Shown piece after piece: positions 43,933 through 51,500 of a DNA stretch of 64,000 nucleotides. The notes beneath the pieces are model-generated. The model saw only the letters and a list, made by a program, of their open reading frames with translations, was not told the DNA's origin and did no database searches. The number at the start of each line of letters is the position of its first letter. Positions within the stretch are counted from its first letter, which is position 1. This DNA comes from Chitinophagales bacterium (GTDB lineage: Bacteria > Bacteroidota > Bacteroidia > Chitinophagales > LD1). The position numbers and the translations under genes were made by a program. The stretch spans positions 62,001 through 126,000 of the forward strand of contig JAHBTS010000005.1 in NCBI GenBank assembly GCA_019638515.1. Reading direction: 5' to 3'.

Positions 43933-45861
43933 TTGAAACATAATAAACTCCGATATTTTGCATTTGTAATTGCAACCATAACTTTACTGATAGCTACTGC
44001 CATTTTTTTTGGGCGCAACACATTGTTGCATTTTGCAATGGAAAATGTGCAACATAAGTTGAAGCTGCAATACAACTTGGATTTGCATTGCAGCAGTATT
44101 CATTTTAGCCAATGGAGCGGTGTTTCAGCAGAAAACATAGTGTTGAACGATAGCGCAGGAGCAGCAATAATAAGAGTAGAGAAATTATATGTAGAAGTAT
44201 CTCCAATGCGTATGTTAATTGGACAATTGCGTTTTACCAATATCCTTTCGGAGAATATTGAACTATATTTATTCGATAAACATAATGTAGCTAACTATAA
44301 AAAGTTCCGAAAGTCTTCTGCTTCCAATTTGCCAAATGAAAAGGAAGGAAAAGGTGCTTTTATTGCTAGAATACTCAAGAAGGCAACTATGTTTTCTTCA
44401 ACAGAAATTGTATTGAAAAATACAAATGTGGTATTTAAAGATACCGTAGGAAGTGAACAAATTGTGTTGCCATATTTTAAGCTACATCAGCAAAAATTCA
44501 CTGCGTTTTTTACTAATGGAAAACAGCCAGACACACTGTTTGCTAATGGTATTTTTGATGCCAGGCAAACACTGTTTGAGTGCAAGTTAAGTCACGAAGG
44601 CGATAGCGTTGGTGCGTTTTCTTTTTTAAAGAAAGGATACGATTTGAGTTTGAATTTTGATACAGTAGATGTTGAAATGAAATGGAAACTTGCTCAAGAT
44701 GCAGGTGTGCATTTTGATGTGGCATCTAAGGTGGTAAATTTTAGTTGTGCGCATTGGCGCTTGGCAGCAGAGCCAATAATATTTCGGAATTGTCGGGCGC
44801 ATGTAATTGGCATGGTAGGCTCCAATACGTTTGTAATAGACTCATCTTCTACGGCTGCGGTGCAAGATATTCCGCTGCAATTGTTTGCATCGGCATTTAA
44901 GGAAGATACCAACTACCAAGTGGCGCTTAAACTTAAGATGCCGGAGGTGGGTGCCGATAGTTTTTTTAGCTCACTGCCGGCAGGAATGTTTCATACATTA
45001 AAAGGCATATCGTGTAGTGGCAGGCTTGCTTACAATTTACATTTTAGTGTAGATTCTCGGAGTTTAGATTCATTGGTATTTGAATCGGATTTTAAGCGCA
45101 AGAATTTTTACATAAGGCATTTTGGAGCCGAAAATTTTACGCGTATAAACGATGAATTTATTCACGATGTTTTTATCAAAGATCGTTTGGTGCGCAGCAT
45201 GTCGGTTGGACATAGCAATGCGGCTTTTACATCGCTGCGGCAGGTTGCACCTTATTTGGTGGCTGCGGTCTTACAATCAGAAGATCCTTCGTTTTTGCAG
45301 CATAATGGTTTTATAGAAAGTGCATTTAGGGAATCGGCAATTCAAAATATTAAAGAGAAGCGTTTTGCTCGCGGTGGAAGTACCATTACTATGCAGTTGG
45401 TTAAAAATGTGTTTTTAAACAGAAACAAAAACGTAGCGCGCAAAATAGAAGAGGCGCTTATTGTATATTTAATTGAGAACTTGCATTTGGTAAGCAAGGA
45501 TCGCCTATTGGAAGTGTATTTGAATATTATTGAGTGGGGGCCAAATGTATATGGCATTGGCGAGGCTGCTGCCTATTATTTCGGGAAAAAACCTGCAGAA
45601 TTGTCGCTGCCGGAAAGTGTGTTTTTAGCAGGAATTATTCCTAACCCCAAGTTCTATAAATATCAAGTAGAGAGCGATGGTTCATTTAAACCGCATTTTA
45701 AGCGGTATGCAGAAATTTTAGTAAACCGGATGTTGCTAAGAGAAAGAATAACAGAAAACGATATGCTTTCTTTTCAGCCTAAAGTAGTGTTGAAAGGCGC
45801 AGCGGCACAAGTTGTAGCACCTGCTGGTGTAGAAGCCGAATCTGTAGTAGGAGAGGAGTAG
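43933..45861 (+). CDS. AsmA-like domain fused to GT51 peptidoglycan transglycosylase
   Basis: 642 residues. An N-terminal membrane anchor (about 8-28) is followed by about 370 residues of beta-rich sequence resembling AsmA-type envelope proteins (WSGVSAENIVL, IRVEKLYVEV). A GT51 domain occupies about 420-600. All GT51 motifs are intact: catalytic E450-D-x2-F-x2-H-x-G, GGSTITMQLVKN, RKIEEAL with the second Glu, and EVYLNIIEWGPNVYGIGEAA. No penicillin-binding transpeptidase domain follows, so it is a monofunctional glycan polymerase with a large N-terminal addition. The start is TTG at 43933, five bases after the msrA stop; no ATG is available before the anchor. Confidence 0.87.
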   Translation: MKHNKLRYFAFVIATITLLIATAIFFGRNTLLHFAMENVQHKLKLQYNLDLHCSSIHFSQWSGVSAENIVLNDSAGAAIIRVEKLYVEVSPMRMLIGQLRFTNILSENIELYLFDKHNVANYKKFRKSSASNLPNEKEGKGAFIARILKKATMFSSTEIVLKNTNVVFKDTVGSEQIVLPYFKLHQQKFTAFFTNGKQPDTLFANGIFDARQTLFECKLSHEGDSVGAFSFLKKGYDLSLNFDTVDVEMKWKLAQDAGVHFDVASKVVNFSCAHWRLAAEPIIFRNCRAHVIGMVGSNTFVIDSSSTAAVQDIPLQLFASAFKEDTNYQVALKLKMPEVGADSFFSSLPAGMFHTLKGISCSGRLAYNLHFSVDSRSLDSLVFESDFKRKNFYIRHFGAENFTRINDEFIHDVFIKDRLVRSMSVGHSNAAFTSLRQVAPYLVAAVLQSEDPSFLQHNGFIESAFRESAIQNIKEKRFARGGSTITMQLVKNVFLNRNKNVARKIEEALIVYLIENLHLVSKDRLLEVYLNIIEWGPNVYGIGEAAAYYFGKKPAELSLPESVFLAGIIPNPKFYKYQVESDGSFKPHFKRYAEILVNRMLLRERITENDMLSFQPKVVLKGAAAQVVAPAGVEAESVVGEE

Positions 45862-45863
45862 TG

Positions 45864-47636
45864 CTATTCTTCAAATTGCAGTTTTAGCAGTTTGCTGTAA
45901 ATACCATCGGGCAAGGCGGAAAGCTCTTTGTGTGTGCCCTGCTCTACAATTTTTCCTTTATTGATAACTAAGATTTTATCGGCTTGCCTAATGGTAGAAA
46001 GTCGGTGTGCAATAATAAAAGTAGTTCTGCCTTTCATAAGTTCATCTAACGCATCTTTCACTAGTTTTTCACTTTCGGCATCGAGTGCACTGGTGGCTTC
46101 GTCTAAAATTAAAATTTTAGGATTGCGAAGAATGGCGCGTGCAATGGCTATGCGCTGCTTCTGTCCTCCGCTTAGTTTAATGCCGCGCTCGCCAACGGCA
46201 GTTTCAAAGCCATCGGGAAAAGATTGGATGAACTGAAGTGCATTGGCTTTGCGGGCTGCTTCTATAATTTCTGCTTGCGAAGCTCCGGGTTTTCCGTAAG
46301 CAATATTTTCGCCAATGGTTCCTCCAAAAAGTATAACCTCTTGAGGTACCATGCCAATATTTTTTCTTAAAGCAGTAATGTTGAAATGGCGGAGTGGTTG
46401 GTCATCTATAGATATAGTGCCGCTATCGGGTTGGTAGTAATGGCTAAGCAGTTTAATGATAGTTGATTTGCCGGAGCCACTGGGTCCTACCAATGCAATT
46501 TTTTCACCGGGTTGAACTTCAAATGTGAGGTCGGTAAAAATGGGAATGTCTTTGCGTGTGGGATACGAAAATTGAACATCGTGAAAACGTACTTTTCCTG
46601 TAATGCCGATTTGTTGTTGTTCGTCTGCAAGTTGCACTTCGCTGGGTTCATTTAAAATTTCGTTGATGCGCTCAGCTGCACCCACCGTTTTTTGAATCAC
46701 CGAGTAGCTTTCGCTTAAACCGCCTAGCGAGCCACCAATAAAAATGGTGAAGAGTAAAAACTCTATAAGTTGCCCCATGGTAAGTTGGCCGGCTGCTACA
46801 ATGCTAAGCCCCTGCCAAACTATAAGTACAATGCTGCCTATGAGTGCAAAAATTATGAACGATACAAAGGAGGCTCTATACTTGGCTGCTTTAAGCGCCA
46901 CATTGGCTACATGGTTTACGGCATTGCCGTAGCGATTGCTTTCGTATAGCTCGTTGGTGTAAGACTTTACTACATCGGCAGCTTGGAATGTTTCTTCTAC
47001 AATAGTAGTGGAGGCTGCCAGCGCATCTTGGCTTTTTCTGGAGAGTGATCTAATAAATCGTCCAAAGATTACGGCACTAATAATAAGTGGCGGAAAAGTA
47101 GCCATCATCACCAAGGTAAGTTTTACCGAAATGGTAAACAAAAATGGAATGCAAACAATGGGTAATACCAATTGGCGCACAAAGGTGGCAAGGTTAAAAC
47201 CTAAGGCATCTTGCAGTTGTGTTACATCGCTGCTAATACGAGAAGTGAGGTCGCCCACACGGTTGTTTTCGTAAAATGAAATAGGTAGCGTAATTATTTT
47301 TTCGTACAGCGTTTTGCGTATATCGCTCATACTGCGCTGGCTTACAATTTCAAACAACCAAATTCTGAAAAATGAAAATATGCTTTGAATAAACAATACT
47401 CCGGCTAAGTACATACCGAGTTTGGTAAGCATTTCGCGGCTCATGGCGCTGCTGTTAGCTGCATCTACCAATTGCCTGAAACCAATTGGCAACACCGATA
47501 CTACGGCAGTAGAAACTATTAAGCACAGGATGCCAACTATAAATTGCCATTTGTAGGGAGTAATGAAGCGGTAAATTTTAAATGAAGCAGTTATTTCTTT
47601 AAAACTAATTCTGCGTTTTGCTGTTTTATCGCTCAT
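45864..47636 (-). CDS. ABC exporter, fused permease and ATPase (MsbA-like)
   Basis: A half-transporter that works as a dimer. The type 1 exporter membrane domain with six helices (about 25-320) is followed by the nucleotide-binding domain with Walker A GPSGSGKST, Q-loop, signature LSGGQKQRIAIARA, Walker B ILILDEATSALD and H-loop IAHRLS. 590 residues from ATG 47636 (MSDKTAKRR); the TTG at 47690 is less likely. Lipid, lipopolysaccharide or drug export is plausible. It converges with the GT51 gene 2 bases away, and no partner is beside it. Confidence 0.93.
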   Translation of the reverse strand: MSDKTAKRRISFKEITASFKIYRFITPYKWQFIVGILCLIVSTAVVSVLPIGFRQLVDAANSSAMSREMLTKLGMYLAGVLFIQSIFSFFRIWLFEIVSQRSMSDIRKTLYEKIITLPISFYENNRVGDLTSRISSDVTQLQDALGFNLATFVRQLVLPIVCIPFLFTISVKLTLVMMATFPPLIISAVIFGRFIRSLSRKSQDALAASTTIVEETFQAADVVKSYTNELYESNRYGNAVNHVANVALKAAKYRASFVSFIIFALIGSIVLIVWQGLSIVAAGQLTMGQLIEFLLFTIFIGGSLGGLSESYSVIQKTVGAAERINEILNEPSEVQLADEQQQIGITGKVRFHDVQFSYPTRKDIPIFTDLTFEVQPGEKIALVGPSGSGKSTIIKLLSHYYQPDSGTISIDDQPLRHFNITALRKNIGMVPQEVILFGGTIGENIAYGKPGASQAEIIEAARKANALQFIQSFPDGFETAVGERGIKLSGGQKQRIAIARAILRNPKILILDEATSALDAESEKLVKDALDELMKGRTTFIIAHRLSTIRQADKILVINKGKIVEQGTHKELSALPDGIYSKLLKLQFEE

Positions 47637-47739
47637 ACTTTTTGTTGTTATTGGCGAAATACAAATAACTTTATTGCAATCAAGTTGCAAAAAGATTTAT
47701 TGTAAAAAGATGTTACAGCCATAGTCAAGAATAATTTCA

Positions 47740-48318
47740 TTATTGGTGAGCAGCTATGTCTTTCTTCTTGGGAAGAATAAAAATATTGAAACCAACTTTA
47801 AATGGAATGTTGTGGGTTACCCAATCTTTTTGTTTGTTGTAGTTGTAGCCTAGCGAAGTTTCCATGGCAATATTTTTATTGATGAAATAGGCAAAGCCAA
47901 CCATACCACCAACAAACCACCCATCGCGGCCGGAGGTTTTTCCATCGTTTAAAAAGGTTGAAGTGGCGTAGCCACCGGTAACTTGTGCAAACCCTTTTTT
48001 ATTGGTAACTTTTTTCTTTCCAAAATAATAGCGCACCACGGGACCAACTTCCGATAAAAAGGCAGTAATTTTTTCGCGTCTTCTTACATCCATCGTAAAG
48101 TTTACATTGCCTCCAATGGCTAAGTTGTTGATAACAAAATAGGTTAAGCCGGGCGAAATGCTAAGCCTGAAATAACTGTTGTTGTATTTGGTAGCGGCTA
48201 CAAAAGTGCTGGCAACATCAATACCTGCTCCGGTAGAAATATTGCCTTTTTCTAATTGGGCTTTGGCTATGGAAAAAGACAGCAGTAACAGTAGCGATAC
48301 GAGGATTTTATGGTGCAT
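47740..48318 (-). CDS. Outer-membrane beta-barrel protein
   Basis: 192 residues from ATG 48318: a signal peptide (MHHKILVSLLLLLSFSIAKA) and then alternating polar/hydrophobic strands rich in Tyr, Phe and Gly (ISTGAGIDVAS, YFRLSISPGLTYF, GGMVGFAYFINKNIAMETSLGYNY), the pattern of small eight-stranded porin-like barrels of Bacteroidota. No ligand can be named. Its start overlaps the end of the upstream lipoprotein gene by 11 bases, so the two are translationally coupled with the foldase genes. Confidence 0.8.
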   Translation of the reverse strand: MHHKILVSLLLLLSFSIAKAQLEKGNISTGAGIDVASTFVAATKYNNSYFRLSISPGLTYFVINNLAIGGNVNFTMDVRRREKITAFLSEVGPVVRYYFGKKKVTNKKGFAQVTGGYATSTFLNDGKTSGRDGWFVGGMVGFAYFINKNIAMETSLGYNYNKQKDWVTHNIPFKVGFNIFILPKKKDIAAHQ

Positions 48319-49234
48319 ACAGTTCGGCATTTTTAGATGAAATTCCTTCTTTAAAAACACGGTTGTAGAAGTTTTCTATTAGTTGCATTTTTCTTTTTTC
48401 GATAAGAATTTTTGCAATGTTGGTTTGTGCTAGTTCTATAGGTGCTTTTTCGCCTTGCTTTTTGTGTTGGAGTATGCGCAAAAATATTAGCGAGCCATCT
48501 TCTTTGTTATACTCTCTGAATCGTTCACTGGTATTGAGTTGAGCTACTTCGTTGTCGCTAAACATAAATACGGTTTTTAGGTTTTCGGCAGTGTACCAAA
48601 GTGGTTTGGCAAAGGCATAAGCTACGGCATTGGCTTTGCAATAGCCTTCTACTTGTTGTTCGTCTTCTTGGGTGCGAATGTTTAGCAATAGTTTTTTAAA
48701 GTTTTTAAGGTCGGTGATATCTTCTTTTACTTTTATGAACTGTACAAAATACACATCGTGTTGCAGGGGAAAGTTGTCGGTAAATTGTGTGTAGTATTTT
48801 TCGATGTCAGATTGTTTAATGGAGGTGTCTAATTTATCGGTAATGAGCGCTTTTTCGTATTCATACAAGATGAGCGATTCGCGGTAGTCTTCTACTTTAC
48901 GTATAATGCCGGGGTCGTCTTCCGGTATATTTTCTTGGGCTTTTTTGAGAAGTAGTTGGCGTTGTAGCCATTTTTCAATTACAGCTTTTACGATGCGGGC
49001 ACTGTCTTCCGGTTTTACGCCAGTAGTAAGTCCGTTGAGGTCGCTTGGGTATAGGTAACTATCGTATGCGCGGGCAATGGGTTTTTCGTCTTCGCCAATA
49101 AATTTCTTTTTGAAATAGTTACAAGATGAGAGCGCGCATAAACCCAATACCATGAAGAAAAAGAACCCCAAAAATGGAGTTCTTTTTCTTGTTTCATTTA
49201 GGTTGAAACCGGTTTTGTTAGTTAAGCGCTTCAT
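48308..49234 (-). CDS. SurA-like foldase lipoprotein without a clear parvulin domain
   Basis: 308 residues with a lipoprotein signal (hydrophobic stretch then lipobox LSSC near 38). The mature part has SurA N-domain-like helices (IVKAVIEKWLQRQLLLKKAQ, then an Asp/Glu-rich stretch and a KxSDIEKYYTQF motif), but the usual parvulin core (GG.LG.., P.F..A...L) is missing. Such inactive or divergent members commonly sit beside true PPIases in Bacteroidota. It follows the double-parvulin gene after 18 bases and overlaps the beta-barrel gene. A role in outer-membrane protein or lipoprotein biogenesis is inferred. Confidence 0.8.
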   Translation of the reverse strand: MKRLTNKTGFNLNETRKRTPFLGFFFFMVLGLCALSSCNYFKKKFIGEDEKPIARAYDSYLYPSDLNGLTTGVKPEDSARIVKAVIEKWLQRQLLLKKAQENIPEDDPGIIRKVEDYRESLILYEYEKALITDKLDTSIKQSDIEKYYTQFTDNFPLQHDVYFVQFIKVKEDITDLKNFKKLLLNIRTQEDEQQVEGYCKANAVAYAFAKPLWYTAENLKTVFMFSDNEVAQLNTSERFREYNKEDGSLIFLRILQHKKQGEKAPIELAQTNIAKILIEKRKMQLIENFYNRVFKEGISSKNAELYAP

Positions 49235-49252
49235 GCTAACTGCGTAGGGCTA

Positions 49253-51211
49253 CTATTTTTTGATAAGTGCTTTGAATACTTCTTCGTTCAATTCTATGGG
49301 ATATTTTTTGCGCAGATCTGTAATCCATTTTTGCTCTAAGTATTCTTGGTAATCGCTTACTACATAGCCTCTTGCTTCTTTTAATGTTTTAGGCTCGGGT
49401 TGGAGCAATGCTTGTATTACCACAAAGCGATAGCTGCTATCGTCTAGCATTTCTACGGGTGTAACTCCTACTTTCCATTCTAAGGCATCTACTACATCGT
49501 ATTGTCCTTTTTCGTACTTGCCTTCGATAGTAGAAACTTTTGCTGTAGCATCGGCTTTGTTGAGTTTGGTTTTAATTGCTTCGGCATTTTTTTTCTTGAG
49601 CGCCATTTTGTGTGCTTTATCGGCAAGTGTTTTATCTGTGGTGTTGTATATTACTGTTTGCACACGGTTGCCCCACATGTATTTGTTCTTGTTTTGCTCA
49701 TGAAAGACCTGCAATCCAGCGGTGTCTTTTGGTGCTTTGCTCCATACAGAGCGATCTGATAATTCAAATAGCAGAATGCCATCGCGGTATTCTTTCATGA
49801 GGGTTTTAAACTCAGGTTTTTTCTTTTCTAGCTGGCTTTCTTCGTAGTCTAAAGCTGTTTGGCTCACAAAGTTGCCGTAGTATTCATCTAATAATTGGTC
49901 TTTGTTTTTATCGCCTCTGCGTTTTGCATTTTTGCTGATGTAGTTGGCAAAATCGGTTTGGGTATATGTTTTATCTGCAATGGTAAACAGTGGCTTGTTT
50001 AGATTGGCAACTGCGGTTGAATTCCAAGTGCCATTAGTAAGACTAGAATCTACCGATGCAAAGAATTGTTTTCTGTTTTCGGGGAAGTCCTTAAAGTTAT
50101 TGTCTTTTTTAATGCGCTCAATTAAAATGCCTTTGGCAACTTGGCTGCGGCTGTCGCGTTCTACTTTGCGTTTAAGGTCGGCTTTAATATCGTTGAACTT
50201 TGGAAGGTCTCTTTTTTCTAAGCGTTTTACTATATGCCAACCGTAAGCTGTTTTTACTGGTTTAGAAATTTCATTGTCTGCTTGTAATGCGTATGCAGCT
50301 TCTTCAAATTCAGGAACCATTCTGCCTGTACCAAACCAAGGTAGTTCGCCTTTTTTATTGCGGGTGGTGCGGTCTTCAGAGAATTTGGCAACGGCATCTT
50401 CAAATGTGGCATTTCCTGATTTTACGGCATTGTAAACTGAGTCTATTTTAGTAGCTACTTTTTTCTTTTGGTCATCGGTAGCATTTTCGGGGAATTTCAA
50501 CAGTAAGTGTGCGGTGCGTATTTCGCCTTGTGCCGGGCGGGTTTGGTTTAGTTTTACAATGTGGTAGCCGTATTGTGTGCGAACAGGCATGCTTATTTCT
50601 CCGGTTTTTAATGCGTAAGTAGCCGATTCAAATGGATAAATCATTTGGAATACCGAGAACCATCCTAAGTTTCCTCCATTATCTTTTGCACTTGGGTCAT
50701 CGCTGTTTTCTTTGGCTAATTTACCAAAGTCTTCTCCTTTAATAAGACGCTGGCGAAGGTTCATGGCTTTTTTGTATGCGGTGAGTGTATCTTGCGGGTT
50801 GGCATTTTCATCGCATCTAATTAAAATATGGCTGGCGTTTACATCGTGCAGCGAGCGTTCGTAGGCTTCTTGTAAAAGTTTATCGGAAATTTCTTTGTCG
50901 GTTAAATACGATTTTGCCAATTGCTTGCGATAGCCTTCGAGTTCATTCATTAAGCCGCTTACGGTGTCTAATTTTATGGCTTCAGCCTCTTTAACTTTTA
51001 GGCGGAAATTTTTGTAGAGTTCTAAGTAATCGGTTAAACTCTTTTGGCTGTAATCGGCTTGGTTGTTGATGTTGTTTTTGGTATAAACATATTCAAACTC
51101 ACCTACGGTTACAGGCTCGCCTGCAATTTTAAAAAGCGTGGTGTTTTTGTCAACTTGAGAAAACAATGTGGTTGCTGCTGTAAGCGCAGAAGCAAGAATT
51201 AAAAACTTCAT
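49253..51211 (-). CDS. Periplasmic peptidyl-prolyl isomerase with two parvulin domains
   Basis: 652 residues. A signal peptide (MKFLILASALTAATTLFSQ) leads into a SurA-type N-domain. Two parvulin units follow, about 120-225 (VNASHILIRCDE, NGGNLGWFSVFQM, GYHIVKL) and 230-335 (IRTAHLLLKFPE, KGELPWFGTGRM, GWHIVKR). The last 300 residues are helical and without an assigned domain. It folds outer-membrane proteins by analogy to SurA. ATG 51211 is preferred for its clean signal; ATGs at 51250 and 51292 are also in frame. First gene of a leftward set with the lipoprotein and the beta-barrel. Confidence 0.92.
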   Translation of the reverse strand: MKFLILASALTAATTLFSQVDKNTTLFKIAGEPVTVGEFEYVYTKNNINNQADYSQKSLTDYLELYKNFRLKVKEAEAIKLDTVSGLMNELEGYRKQLAKSYLTDKEISDKLLQEAYERSLHDVNASHILIRCDENANPQDTLTAYKKAMNLRQRLIKGEDFGKLAKENSDDPSAKDNGGNLGWFSVFQMIYPFESATYALKTGEISMPVRTQYGYHIVKLNQTRPAQGEIRTAHLLLKFPENATDDQKKKVATKIDSVYNAVKSGNATFEDAVAKFSEDRTTRNKKGELPWFGTGRMVPEFEEAAYALQADNEISKPVKTAYGWHIVKRLEKRDLPKFNDIKADLKRKVERDSRSQVAKGILIERIKKDNNFKDFPENRKQFFASVDSSLTNGTWNSTAVANLNKPLFTIADKTYTQTDFANYISKNAKRRGDKNKDQLLDEYYGNFVSQTALDYEESQLEKKKPEFKTLMKEYRDGILLFELSDRSVWSKAPKDTAGLQVFHEQNKNKYMWGNRVQTVIYNTTDKTLADKAHKMALKKKNAEAIKTKLNKADATAKVSTIEGKYEKGQYDVVDALEWKVGVTPVEMLDDSSYRFVVIQALLQPEPKTLKEARGYVVSDYQEYLEQKWITDLRKKYPIELNEEVFKALIKK

Positions 51212-51500
51212 ATTAACTTTCCATGTTTTGGTTGAGGTGCGAATTTGCATTTTGCAATAATTAAAGCCGCGCAAGGTAGTGTTAAACTTCAATTTTTAAC
51301 AATTTATTCTTTTTGAAGCTTGTATTTCTTGTTTTTGCAAGTTCAATAATTTGCTTGAATTGAAAGCCCGCCAAAGTTTTTGGTGTGCTGTGGCTTACCA
51401 ATGCTGCTGATAAATGCTTTTTAACAATGTGAAAGTAATTTGGTAAAACATGTAGCAGTTCCCATAATTTTTTCAATTTCGATGTTTAGAACAAAAAAAT

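Noticed and set aside
51282..51476. A 64-codon minus-strand frame in the gap before the foldase gene
   Set aside because: No promoter with the right spacing, no conserved feature, and it crosses the likely divergent promoter region. Kept out for lack of support, though a small protein cannot be excluded.
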